Positions 51,887 to 63,113 of a stretch of DNA of 64,000 bases are shown one piece after another. Under the pieces are notes generated by a model, which saw only the letters and a list, made by a program, of their open reading frames with translations, was not told the DNA's origin and did not search any database. Position 1 is the stretch's first letter, and the number at the start of each line of letters is the position of its first letter. This stretch comes from Globisporangium splendens (lineage: Eukaryota; Oomycota; Peronosporomycetes; Pythiales; Pythiaceae). The stretch spans positions 1-64,000 of the forward strand of contig VFIW01000166.1 in the NCBI GenBank assembly GCA_006386115.1, in the 5' to 3' direction. A program made the translations under genes and the position numbers.

Positions 51887-53487
51887 ATGTCGTACGGACT
51901 CGAGGAGCATGAGCAGCGCGACTTGATCCGTTTCGGAAACAACGCGTTCAAGGAGCTGCTCGCGCGACTGCACCGCACACAGACCGGGGAGCCGGCCACC
52001 GGTCGAGCCAACAAGACCCGCGGCGCGCTCGAGTACGAAGACAAGTACGTGACGCTCCTGGACCAGCACAAGATCTACGCGACGCTCGAGGAGATCGCGG
52101 ACTTGTACATCAACGACGAGAAGAAGATGGTGCTCGACTTTTCCGAGTCGCGTGAGCTCGCGGTGCTGCAGCCACCGACCAAGCAGACGCCCATGGAGTA
52201 CATCGGGCTGCGCTGGTCGCTGTTCAAATCGCCGGCGCGCCACATCGCCAAGGGTCAGGATTTCTGCTACCTGGAGGTCATGAAGCCGTACATCGCGCGC
52301 AACGGTCGCCGCGGCTGGGCCAAGCTCTCGCACTCGATTCAGCACACGATCTGCCCAGACTTCTCGAAAACGCTCAACGTGAACCGCGGCGAGCTCTACT
52401 TTTGCGGCGTGTTCTTCCAGGAGACGAGTCAGGTTGGTGTGCTCAACGGGTACTTTTACTACAACGTCGACCGCACACGGATCCCGGCGCTGCTGGCGCC
52501 AGTGGTCATGAAGGCGCGCGGCAAGAACAACGCCGAGCTGATCAACCACTACGCCAAGATGTCGCGCTTGCTCGTGGGTGCGTCCAAGGTCCAGATCGCG
52601 TCTGTCTCGCAGCAGCTCAAGGCTGAGCAGCGCTGCGGCGCGTGCTCGAATCGCATGCCCAAGTGGAAGAGCAAGGAGCGGTGCTACTTTTGCCAGGCTG
52701 TAAGTGCTTTTGCTCTTTAGGATTGTTGCGAGAAGCGATTGGCAGCTTGCTAACCTTATTTTTATATGATGCGCGCTTTTTGATAGTTTATGTGCAAGAA
52801 ATGCTGCAAGATCGTCTCGAAGAACTACCGATTTGACAATCTGGGCAAGCGGCAGGTGTGCTTTTCGTGCGCCGACGAGCACGGCTCCAAGGTCACGAGA
52901 ATGGACGACGAGGACTCGGTTGTGTCCCGATCACGAACGAGCAGCAGTTCATGTCGTACGTACAAGTCGATTTCTTTCATTGCTTATGAGCTCAGGTTAG
53001 GACAGCTTTGAACTGACTGTTGCTCTTCAACCTACGCTGTTTCACTTATGCAGGAGAGTCCCAGACACCGCGCACGGTGGGCTCCGTGACGCCTTCGTCG
53101 GCGTCCTCATTCGGATGGACACCGACCCGAGCGACAAGTGAATCCGTTCATCAACAGAGAGCAGGGGACGAGCTGCGTCATCGAAGTCAGACTGACGGAG
53201 TTCAGCTGCGAGTCCATCTCACGACCCCCACAGACAGCCACGGTAGCCACCACTCTCATCAGGAGAACCACCACCGGCGACGACGCGACCGGGATCCGTT
53301 TGCGAACGGTAGACCAGCCAAAGCAGCCTCAGAGCAGAGCTTCGAGCAGTACTACGACAGCCAGCACCTCAAGCGCATCCCGAGCACAGGCTTCTTCCGT
53401 GAGCACCACACAAATCCAGCCCAGGAAGCGCAGCCAGAAGCACCAGCGCCGGTGGTCGACCTGTCGTACCTGAACAATTACAAGTAG
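51887..53487 (+). CDS. START/FYVE-like paralogue A, three exons
   Basis: Exons 51887-52699, 52787-52955 and 53054-53487 give 471 residues with exact phase; introns 87 and 98 bp (GTAAGT, GTACGT donors). Residues 1-240 form a START-like region: compare KIYATLEEIADLY and RNGRRGWAKLSHSI with KIHATLEEVADVF and ENGRRGWARLTQSI in paralogue B. A zinc finger follows at about 249-315 (CGACSNRMPKWKSKERC, CYFC, CKKCC, CFSC), restored only by removing intron 1. The tail is Ser/Arg/His-rich and disordered and ends in VVDLSYLNNYK. The finger has the Cys spacing of FYVE but lacks the classic basic motif. Lipid or membrane binding is inferred. A 334-codon frame on the minus strand is a composition shadow. Confidence 0.85.
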
Positions 53488-54982
53488 CTCTTCGTTTTCT
53501 CTGGCTTCTCATATATGAAGGAAGTTCAAGAGCGACACACACGACGAAGTTGTCGGCTGATGAACCCTTTGGATGGAAGAAGGGGCAGACGCCGAGAAGA
53601 GTGTAGGACCAACCACGTCAAAGTTGTTGTTAAAAAGGCTCCAGAGACCAACAAAACCAACAGCGAGACGACGACGCAGTAGAGCGTTGGCTGGGAGGGT
53701 AGTTGATTGCACAGACACAGTGGCAAACGGAGAGCTACTTGAGCCTTTTCTCACGAACATAAATTAACTAACAGTATGCTGCAACCAAAGTTCGTGTACA
53801 CCTTAATGCCTCCTTTACAAGAGTGTGGGACGTGCCTTGTGGTTAGTGCTAATCTGTGGTTGTAATGTCTGCTGCTGCGCGTTTGAAACAACGGGCAACC
53901 ATGGGAGTCTGGAGGCTAATTGGGAAGGCACTGTGGGTGAGCGAATCTTGTCGACCTTCTCCACCCACACACCGTCGCATGACATAAAAGCAGTGCTGGT
54001 GTCGATGGACTCGTAGGTACAGATCGAGTGAGGTCAACCCCACGTCGAGGAGTGGCCTTGACACGAAAGAGGGACAGTGGTTTCCCACGATTCGCCCCCA
54101 GACGCATTCTTTTTTTATCACCAGAAACCAGGTTTGTCAGCGTTTATTGCGCACACAGTGACCCAGATCAAGTTAGTTTCGAAAAGCCCTCGAGGTGGTC
54201 GAAATGGATCTGACGGATTTCGAGAAGTCCAGAGGAGGGTACCGCTTCTATTACATAACAGTGACACCGACTGGAGACTGGGAAAGAAAGATCCATATTA
54301 TGCCTGTGAAGAATCTCGAATTGTGGTCTGTTAATTGCGATTTTGTCAGCTCAGTGAACATGACGCTCACGCAACACGGCATGACGCACGACAGCCTCCG
54401 TTTGTTAAAAGCTTGAAGAATGAACGAATCGTTTTTATCTGTGCGACTAGGAAAGCCTAGGCTAGCTAGCGCTGCACTTGAAGTCCCTGCTTGCAGTCCC
54501 ATAATTCAAGAGCGACTTGCTTGCGTTTCACGAGGCGCACCATGAGACTGTGACGTGGGACCAGTGTGTTTACCATCGAGAACCCATGTACGTACGCATA
54601 GATCCTACATGAAGCTAGCGCGATTTCTATTATGCGTCTCTATGGCAGCTGCGTCTCTCATTTCATTTCTTTAACGGCAGAAGAAGCGCGCAGGAGCCGA
54701 TATGAATACCGCATGTTGAAGGAATGAAGCGACAGCCGGGGCTCCATTGGATTGGTGCATTTCTAGAGACTTTGGCAAGCAGATGCAGAAATGTGAGGAG
54801 GGGGGTTTAACAGCGGCGCCGTTTTTCTTTGTTCAGGGTCCATACAGGACAGCAGCATATTACGACAAAGCGAGCATATGGATGGATACCTTGGGACGAG
54901 TTTCGTTGTCGCCACAGCATCAGCAATAGGGGCAACTGTACACCAGTGTACTGAAAAAGCGTATCCAAACTTCAAACAGGGA

Positions 54983-55001
54983 CTCTCTCTCTCTCTCTCT
55001 C
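54983..55001 (+). repeat. (CT)n microsatellite
   Basis: About nine CT units. Confidence 0.85.
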
Positions 55002-55774
55002 GCACTCTCTTGCGTAAGGTGGAAACAGAGCGCACATGCCGAATAGATGTCTTGGCTAAATAAACACGAAGAGGAACGCAGTTGGCGTCGTGCCGGTCCA
55101 GTGTTCATGGATGAGCGCTTCGCTTATACACAAGTGCCATGCGTGCCTTGGATATCCACACAAAAGATTGACAAAGGATGTTTACCTGACAGTTTTGGAA
55201 GCTGCGCACATACACGCCATCCAATTGCGCGTACACCTGGGATGCGCTGTTGACCTGGCTGATCGTTTGTAATACAATTTTGCAGCTGATACTCGAGGTA
55301 GTCGACAGCCGTGCCGATATATAAAGCGATGTGGAGAAACGGAGAATTTGCTCTAAGCGCCAAAGGTGCTTGCAGTAAGCTGCCACGAGAGCGGAAACTC
55401 CCTTTTGACTCTCTATAACTTTAGACTTTAGAGAGCTCGTGGGCTGCTTGCATTGCATGGCATCACCCCCAATACTCTTACTGTCTGTCCGTTCCAGTAT
55501 TCAACAGACAGGCAAACGCACGACGCACAGTGAATTTTGAAACGTTCACTTACTAAAGACACGAAAAGTATGGAAACAGCTGCGAGTCGAAGTTCAGGAC
55601 AAACAGCGGCAACTCTCGAAAACGTCCAACTGGACTTTGCATCTCCCAGGTGCAGGTTCAAAGCGGACAAAGATGCACTTGTACACTTGACACAGTGTCA
55701 CTTTTCAGACCGTTCTCCTGATACAGAACAGGTATGGACGAGAATTCAGAAGCTTGGAATGAGAAACTTTGGGT

Positions 55775-55805
55775 TTCTCAAGTCAGTGAAGGTCTGACTT
55801 GAGAA
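55775..55805. other. Perfect 12-bp hairpin
   Basis: TTCTCAAGTCAG, a 7-base loop, then CTGACTTGAGAA. A second small inverted repeat (GAGAAAC/GTTTCTC) overlaps its left side. No T-run follows, and no gene is attached. Confidence 0.6.
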
Positions 55806-56767
55806 GATGGAGAATCTCCTCCTAAAGAAGGACCTTCCGACCTTCGCTGGAGATGACAGGCGCTCCGCTCCAACTGTGTCGCTCGCGCGGCCGAATGTGA
55901 TTCTCCGAAGTTCGCAGCCTTTCGACGTGATTCTAAATGTCCATTCTGCAGCAATGGCTCGGTCGGAAAGCCACTTTTTGTCAATTCTCAATGAAGTCGG
56001 ACTCGTTTTTCACTTGTCAAGTGTTTGGGGTATAGTCAGTCCAAATCAATTGATACCGGACTTGTATTTGTTTGTCAATTTTTTCAATTTTGTGTGGACA
56101 AGATAGTGGTCGATGCAAACAATAGAAGAGCGTGCTGACATCGGACTTGTATTCCTACTTTTAGTTCCGCCCTTGCTTCTTTTGTGCTCGCAGAGTGCAG
56201 TAAAACGCGCTTTTCAGCCAATGAGATCGTTGGATAGGACACCCACACTCAACATGTTAGGCGGGAGAGCGGAAACCAGATGGTTCACACGGATCGCAAA
56301 CAGGTCACGGGGTCAAGTACGTCAGTAGGTCAGCCAGCCCTCATTTCTAATGCTAGTGCCTACCAATATGCCGACGCGTATACTTTCCATTCACCGTCTT
56401 TCTCCTTTGCGTTTACTATCAACAATTGGGCATAATTGCTGTATGTTGATGTATAATTGCCTTCAGCATCGGCACTGCGATTAGCCAACTGGCGCAGAGA
56501 ATGGAAGAGAGGTGCTGAGGAGATGGGTGCTCTGCATACTGAGCTCTTCCCCCACACGTCCCACGCTCACTCGCGTTCTACGACCACGCATGCATGCTCT
56601 CCCCGTTTGCACACAGCGTTCCAAGTTACATATCGGATCCCTTCCCTCCTGGCCTCTGTTAGCTGCGCAGACCCACACGCTCACACACTTCAATCCGTAG
56701 GCCGCAGCAAGCAAACAACACCTGAGCAAACAAAACTTGTCGGCAACCTAGCAAGCCTCGCGACATA

Positions 56768-58424
56768 ATGTTGGAGCCATCGCTCGCGTCCACTGACCAG
56801 TACAGCATCCGCTTCACGCCAGACCCGCTGCGCGACCTGGAGCGCGAGAAGCTCGTGTCCTTCGGTAAGCGCGAGTTCTCCAACTTGTTCGCCAACGTCC
56901 GCTTCGCGCGGTCCTCGGGCTTCGGCACCAAGGTGCGCTCGTCGGCGCGGTCCACGCGCGCCATCATCTGCGTGCCCACCAAGATCCACGCCACGCTCGA
57001 GGAGGTGGCCGATGTGTTCTTCAGCGACCGCACGAACGCCGCCATCGGCTTCGCGGCATCGCAGCAGATCTACAGTCTGCTCGAGCCGAGCGGCGAGCAT
57101 CCGCTGCGCGCCTGCGGCCTGCGCTGGTCGCTCTGGCACTCGCCCTCCAAGTTGGTGCGCCAGCGCGACATTCTGTACATTGAGGTACGTGCATGCAGTT
57201 ATTCCAGATATAAAGAGCGGGATTATGAGCTGAGCTGACCATTTTCTTATGTGTGTGGATTTGTGTAGTATATGGACACTTTTGTTGACGAGAATGGTCG
57301 CCGCGGATGGGCGCGCCTAACGCAGAGCATCCGCCACCGAAGCTGCCCGCCGCTCATCAACTCGCACGGCGTCGTGCGCGCGCACCTGGGTTGCTCCGGC
57401 ACGACGTACATCGAGACCGACACGCCGGGTGTGCTCGACGTCGTCACGCTCTACGACTGTGACACCAAGGGCGTACCTGCGTGGCTGACCAAGTTCGCGG
57501 CCGTGCGCAAGGCTAAGAACGCGCACCTGCTCGAGCACCTCATCCGCCTCGCGCGCGCCGCGAACGACTCGCTCGTCGCGGATTTCACAAAGATGGTGCC
57601 GACCAAGCAGGAGAAGGTGTGCGTCGGCTGCGGCGACACGCTCCCGAAATGGAACGTCAGCGGTCGCAAATGCCGAGAATGCAAAGAGGTACGAGTCTTG
57701 TGCAATGTTGAGTTTATGAGAGATTTGTGGCATAGCCTGACTTTTGTTTTGTTTTGTTTTGTTATGGTGGAATGTAGAGTTTGTGCAAGAGCTGCAGTGA
57801 CATTGTGTACTGCGCGATCGAAGGCGGCAAGAAGCTCAACCGCATCTGCATGCACTGCGTGGATCGCTACATCTCGACGGATGGCGAGCGCAGTCGCGTC
57901 GACATGTACACGCAGCTGTCGACGTCGTCGTCTTCGTCGTCGTCGTCGAGGCTGCGGAAAGCCTCATCATACGGTGAATCCACTCCATCAAGTAAGTGTT
58001 ATTTCGTTCTTAATAGACTAAAGGTGGCTCTAGGTTAGCCCTCGACTCACTTCACGGCTACTGCTTTGTCTCTGTAGATGACTCGACACGACGACGGAGT
58101 CGTTCTTCCAATAGCCACTCGGGATCTACTGACGGCGCGGACCTGGATAGCCCCCCGCCGATGCTCGAAGATAAACCGTCGCCGTTCTCGCCATCGACGC
58201 CGTCCTCGGCGGATTTCCGACAATATGGACAGCGAGAGCGAGCCGCGACGCAAACCAACAGAGAGCGGCACAGGCAGCGCGAGCGAGCTACGACGCAGGC
58301 CAGCAAGGAGCCCCCAGAGCTCATCAACCTCGGCGTCTCGCAGTATCGAGAGCCCAAGCCGCCGTCGGGTGACATCGATCTGTCGTACCTCGCCCACTTC
58401 AAGACCGTGTCGTCGCGCTCATAG
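56768..58424 (+). CDS. START/FYVE-like paralogue B, four exons
   Basis: Exons 56768-57184, 57269-57688, 57778-57991 and 58078-58424 give 465 residues with exact phase; introns 84-89 bp. The START-like part covers about 1-245. The Cys-rich finger at about 255-310 (CVGCGDTLPKW, CRECKE, then after the intron SLCKSCSDIV, RICMHC) is split by an intron at the same place as in paralogue A, evidence for common ancestry by tandem duplication. A poly-Ser run (about 330-338) and a disordered Arg-rich tail follow. The C-terminus carries DIDLSYLAHFK, like VVDLSYLNNYK of paralogue A. Function inferred: membrane or lipid binding. Confidence 0.87.
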
Positions 58425-60988
58425 CGGCAACAACATGTCCACTCCTGACCCGATCGAAGGGAAAGGAGGGGGGAGAAATATGCGTGTGTTGAGGAGGATA
58501 GTACAGCTGGCTGTGTATGTGTCTGTTGTGTGTTTGTTTGCGCTTATGTAAGATTGTTGAAAACGGACAAGAGAGGAAAGACTGGGACCATTATGTATCA
58601 AGAGAGTAATTATTTGCGAAAACGAATGTGTTTACATTCCCTGCACGTGGCTACTTTGTAGCCGTCAACATGGAGGAAAACTTGAGTCCAAGGAGACAAC
58701 AGCGGGGCGCTGGTAAAGATCGGGATCTGCTTCAATGAAAAGCAAAAACTCCATAACTTGGGATGGATCTGCGTGTGCAGTCGAGATCTGAGTTGCACAA
58801 TAGACTTTCTGATCGCGCAGCTTTAGATCTGAACGTCTCCTTTACCTGCATCCCTTCAAATCGAGCCATTCAGCGTCGAGACTTGTGCAACTCAGCGGAC
58901 GAAAACAACGACAACTCTAAGAACAGTGGTCTATAGGTTGTCAGTATGAAAAAAGAAAAAAGAGACTTGAGCTTGAGTGAACGCTGGTCTTTACGCTTGC
59001 TTTGGCAGAGATTCTGATGAGTGTGTGGAGGCGCCTCCAAGAAATCCACTCAGTTTTTCAGTCGATAGGAGTTGCACGCTACTCTGGTCCTCGTGGCTTC
59101 AGAACTGACTAGACACTATCCAATCATACGCCTTTTGCCACTCGCACGGACAAAATATAACGGCAGCACTTGGCATCACGAAATGACTCCTTTTGATGTT
59201 GTGGTTGTCGCACCGCTGTTGTTGGCTTCACAGCGTCAACAACAACACAAGCCAAGTACACCGGCGAAAGTGATATCGCGCACTGTCGCTGGCAGCTCCA
59301 TCTGCTGCTGCAACTCAGCGCAGGCTCTAAATGCACTTATGCGCTCTCGATCTGCACGAAAGGACCGCGAAGGACGCGCTATGAAAGCCCAGGTGTGTCT
59401 GACGAAACTGCGCAAATGCCAACTGCGCTCCACAAATTGGCTGTAAAGGAAGGGACGGATATCAGTTGTTCGCTGGATCTTCCTGATAGAAATGACACCA
59501 ATTTCGGTACGACTGACATGTTTAAACGCACACGATGCGCAAGTTGACTTGTGGGTCTTTCCACCACTCTTGTCTCACGAACAGCACAAAAAACACTCGA
59601 TGCACTTTGAGGTTGTCGTTACTCGCTGGTGTTGATAAGCCCAAGTCCTCCTCGGGCGTAAACCAGACAAGAGTCCCGGTCTGTGTGTCTGTCTGCACGC
59701 CGGATAGTCGGCTCGTGATAACGCTATGAGACAAAATGCAAACCCAAGCGGCAGACGAGCGAACTTTGGAGTTGGCAGATCGTTTGTGTGTGTCGGTGAA
59801 CGATCCAAACCAGTGGTTCGTGCGGCAGGTTTCAGGCGCACCTAAACAGGGTCATTAGAGTCAATAATGAATGGTCAGTGCTTGGCAGAATCTGCAGTAT
59901 CCATCCGACTTTGAGTCGCATCGCGTATTCATCCGACGCAACCAAGCAAGAGACTCAACACTATGACTTTGGCAAGTGGTTGCTCACCAATCAAATCGTA
60001 CACGATTTGTTGAAGGCGAGAAAAGGGAGATATATGCAGGCTTGGCTTTAGGATCACACACGATTTGAAGAACTCTACGCATTGTCTGTTCCATCGCTGC
60101 CATTGAGCGATGGAAGCTGCATTCAAACGCAGAAATGTGCATTTCCAGTCATTTATCGCACCTTCATTTGCGCACCTCTCTCACCAGTCATTTTTGCGAT
60201 TTTCAGCAGGATGCACCAAAATCCAGGTTACGGTTTGGTTACGATCTCTCCGCCATCGTAACCTTGGTTGCTGCACTGTGCTACTTCATTCAAGCCGGCT
60301 ACGGTTTAACCGGTTCTTTTGTCGGTGCGCACAATCTGAACCTTTCGGCTACGCCACCGTATACACCGTTTCTTTTTTTGCGAGTGATGGATGGCCTGTC
60401 TCTTGTCCGCATTGTTGTCCTGTCGTGTAGAAGCAGACACGAAGGGATACGAAAAGAGTGAGGCCGACGACAGCAGAGTGCGCATTGCGCACAGCAAAAG
60501 CAGCTCCAACGTGCACTTTCGAGTCGTCTCTTGCTTTCTGGGACACAGTGGCGCAGGTCGCAGCATTTCGGGTGTGTGTACAGTAGGCTGCACGGTCACT
60601 CGCTCGCATGTCGGTCCCACCTGTTGCACTGAACCTTTTGGGTGGTGATCACGCTTCCCAGAGTGTTTAGAAAAGGTCTCTGGATCCCGTCACTCTCTCT
60701 CTCTCTCTGCATTGAATGCCTGTCAAGTTCAGTGTACTCGTGCGACGTGTTCAACGGAGAGGAGCTTTCTTCTGTTGGCTTCTGTCTGGCAGCGCGTGCA
60801 GAGCACCGACATAGCCATCACGCGCGTCCACTTCCCCTCTCTCCTTGTCGCCTTGTTCCCCTCCTGCTCATCCACCTGTCATCAAGAACGCACCGTCACC
60901 TCAGTCCAAACCCCGCCAGTTTGTACATCGGCCACGCCCCCATTTAACCTGAGAGCATTCCAGCATACACCGCAGACAGAGCACAGTA
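58425..60988. other. About 2.6 kb without a recognised gene
   Basis: Short frames only. A (CT)n microsatellite lies at 60693-60708, and the last 250 bp are C-rich, a possible leader of the decayed paralogue. Confidence 0.55.
60693..60708 (+). repeat. (CT)n microsatellite
   Basis: Eight CT units. Confidence 0.8.
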
Positions 60989-61416
60989 ATGCCTAACGGT
61001 AACGTACTCGCGCTCCCCCGATCAGCCCGTAGCTGTCGACTTTGGCATCCGCTGCCCTGTAAGCCGAGAGCGCGCTTTATTCACAAAGGCGTTCGCGCGG
61101 TTTCCACAACTGTTTTGCAGCGGATTCACTCGCCCAGCACGACGATTCGGATGCCGCGCGCTGTGGCCAGCGTGAGCAGCGACGACGGGACCACCGCCAG
61201 CACAGTTCTCCCATCGTCATTGTTTGCGCGAGCGAAACGGTGTACGTCACGCTCGAGGAAGTCGCTCTCTGTACGTGACGGACGACAGCCGCATGGTGCT
61301 TCATTTCCCGAGCTCGAAGCGCCTGTCACGCTCGTGGAACCGTCCAAGGCGTCTCCCATGCGATGTGCGGTGCTCTGTTCGCGGTGGAAATCCACTATTC
61401 ACGCTCTTTTCGGATC

Positions 61417-61428
61417 GGGGGGGGGGGG
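61417..61428 (+). repeat. G12 homopolymer
   Basis: Twelve G in a row at a place where the paralogues have ordinary START-like coding sequence. Confidence 0.85.
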
Positions 61429-62018
61429 CGATATGACCTACCGTCGAGTAAATGGACACGTTCCCGGACCCAGTCACTCGGACTTCGCGGGGCTGGGCTC
61501 GGTGCACTAAATCCATCGTGCACGCCCGTGCCCCGAACGCAGCACCCGGATTGTCCTGTGCGCGCGCAGTTGCATTGCTCCGCCGCGTCATCATGCACGA
61601 GACAGAACACGTACGGCGACTCGCAGCCACGGCTCCTCGTGCACATGTATACACATGCATAACGGCGGCGTTTGTGGCACAGAAGCGCTCAAACTCGAGA
61701 AAGAAATCTCTGTGCAGCATGTCACCACGTGCTCAAGTTGAGCGTCAGATGGACGGTAACTCCGCGAGTGACGATGAACAGGGTGCGCGTGATGGCCGCC
61801 TCACTGGCGATGAGCGCTTTGTGCCGGTCCGTTCACGAGCGCGTGGGCGAAATGGACGCGCGCGCGCCACTGCCGGACTGGCGACTCATATGCGTGCAAA
61901 CCATGTGCGCTGATCTCGTACACCCGACTCAGACAAGGAGAGAACCCCAGACCAACGCGCATGTGTTTAGACTGCGGCACGGGCAAGAAACCTCGCCCCG
62001 TGAATTGGCGCTGGCAAT

Positions 62019-62067
62019 CCCCCCCCCCCGACCCCCCCCCCCCCCAAAAAAACCCCCCAAACCCCAA
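62019..62067 (+). repeat. C11, C14, A7 and C6 runs
   Basis: A cluster of homopolymers in the decayed paralogue just after its zinc-finger region. Slippage or a consensus error in assembly could create it. Confidence 0.85.
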
Positions 62068-62467
62068 GATGAAGACCAACCCACTCCGCCGTCGGCACTC
62101 GTGCGCTGTCCCTGCAGCGACCGCATGTGCACATCAAAGGCCGCGTGAACTCCATTCGCTCGATCGGCCGAGTCCTCGGTCGGAGTGCCACGCGAAGACA
62201 CGAGGAGTTGCGGCATCAGCGTCAGGCTCATGCGAGCTCAACCTCGTCATCGCCGTCACGTCAACAATAGGCAAGCGAAGCCAGCAGGTCTGCAGCGGAT
62301 CAACTCCTTTCGCGCCAGCGCGGCGCGGCAAACTCTGCGCGTCTCATCTCCACGACCGGCCGTCTTTCGATTCGCAACCGACGCCGACCGTGAAGATGGA
62401 CCTGTCGTACTTGAACGATATCGTGAGCACGAAACCCAAAGCCAGCAGCAACCCAGACTCTCAATGA

Positions 62468-62818
62468 CGCTCAAGCACTTTGACACGAGAACCAAAGAAA
62501 ATGATCAACTGAGGCGATAGCACTCGAAGCAGCCTCAGTACACTATAAAATCACTTACAAGTGGGCCGAGCGCACGGTGGATATGCGACTCAGTTCCCCA
62601 AACGTTCATGCGAGCGGAAGTATAGCTAAATCCTACAACCTAACCAAATATGCTAGTGATCTTGGACAAAATGCCATCTTGCTTTTCAAGAACTCAAACC
62701 ATGGCAAAATCAAAACAAATCTCATTTCGTACTCTTAAAAGCTTACGAATCTCAGCAACATGCAGCATCCTGAGAAGAAAACAAATCAAACGCAAAGTCG
62801 GTGCATCACCAAGCAAAC
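62468..62818. other. Short gap, nothing recognised
   Basis: 351 bp between the decayed paralogue and the superoxide dismutase fragment; A-rich near 62690-62800. Confidence 0.5.
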
Positions 62819-63105
62819 CTAGTTGCCTGGGATCGGAATCGGCTTCTGCTTGGACGCAGACTCGTCGTAGTGCTCGACCATTTGGTCCCAGTTCGTGACG
62901 CTCCAGAGCGCTGAGATGTACCCGGCACGACGGTTGTGGTACTTGAGATAGTACGCATGCTCCCCCAGATGTCCAAGCCCAGGATCGGGATCATCGGCTC
63001 CACAGTATTTGGCACCAGCGGGTTGTCCTGGTTCATCGTCGATGTAATGTCCAACGAGCCATCGCTCTTGACGCCAATACACGCAATGTAAAGCGCGTAT
63101 TTCGT
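62819..63105 (-). pseudogene. C-terminal fragment of an Fe/Mn superoxide dismutase with a frameshift
   Basis: On the minus strand, [17 protein letters not shown] and PILGLDIW are in one frame and [17 protein letters not shown] and [11 protein letters not shown] in another. They are separated by extra G bases in TGGGGGAGCAT (near 62968). Together they form the metal-binding C-terminal half, with Asp and His of the DxWEHAYY motif and stop at 62819-62821. The N-terminal helical half with the other two metal-binding His is missing. It begins right after a CACAG acceptor-like site, and the RNA ligase stop is only 8 bp upstream. It could be a relic or a last exon misplaced by assembly. Confidence 0.75.
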
Positions 63106-63113
63106 CTGTGTTA

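Larger units (their letters stand above)
53488..56767. other. About 3.3 kb without a recognised gene
   Basis: Contains a (CT)n microsatellite (54983-55001), a strong hairpin (55775-55805) and repeated GGACTTGTATT-like words near 56060 and 56140. Short frames (for example 54195-54416) show no recognisable feature. Confidence 0.55.
60989..62467 (+). pseudogene. Decayed START/FYVE-like paralogue C
   Basis: Pieces in different frames line up with paralogues A and B. ETVYVTLEEVA then, one base off, LYVTDDSRMVLHF match the TLEEIADLY..KMVLDF stretch of A. MDTFPDP..RGWARCTKSI (from 61452) matches MDTFVDENGRRGWARLTQSI of B. Cys-containing pieces near 61820-61990, ending NAHV then CLDCGTG one base off, match the finger. 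The last 25 residues (62391-62467, MDLSYLNDIVS) match the shared C-terminal motif. At least three frameshifts, a G12 run and long C runs break it. Some breaks may be assembly errors, but many key residues are also lost. Confidence 0.72.

Noticed and set aside
51878..52882. 334-codon minus-strand frame over paralogue A
   Set aside because: It is confined to the coding part of a recognised gene, reads through its intron, and has shadow composition. Paralogue B shows no matching frame.
54195..54416. 73-codon frame with a protein-like start
   Set aside because: Too short, no family features and no supporting splice sites.
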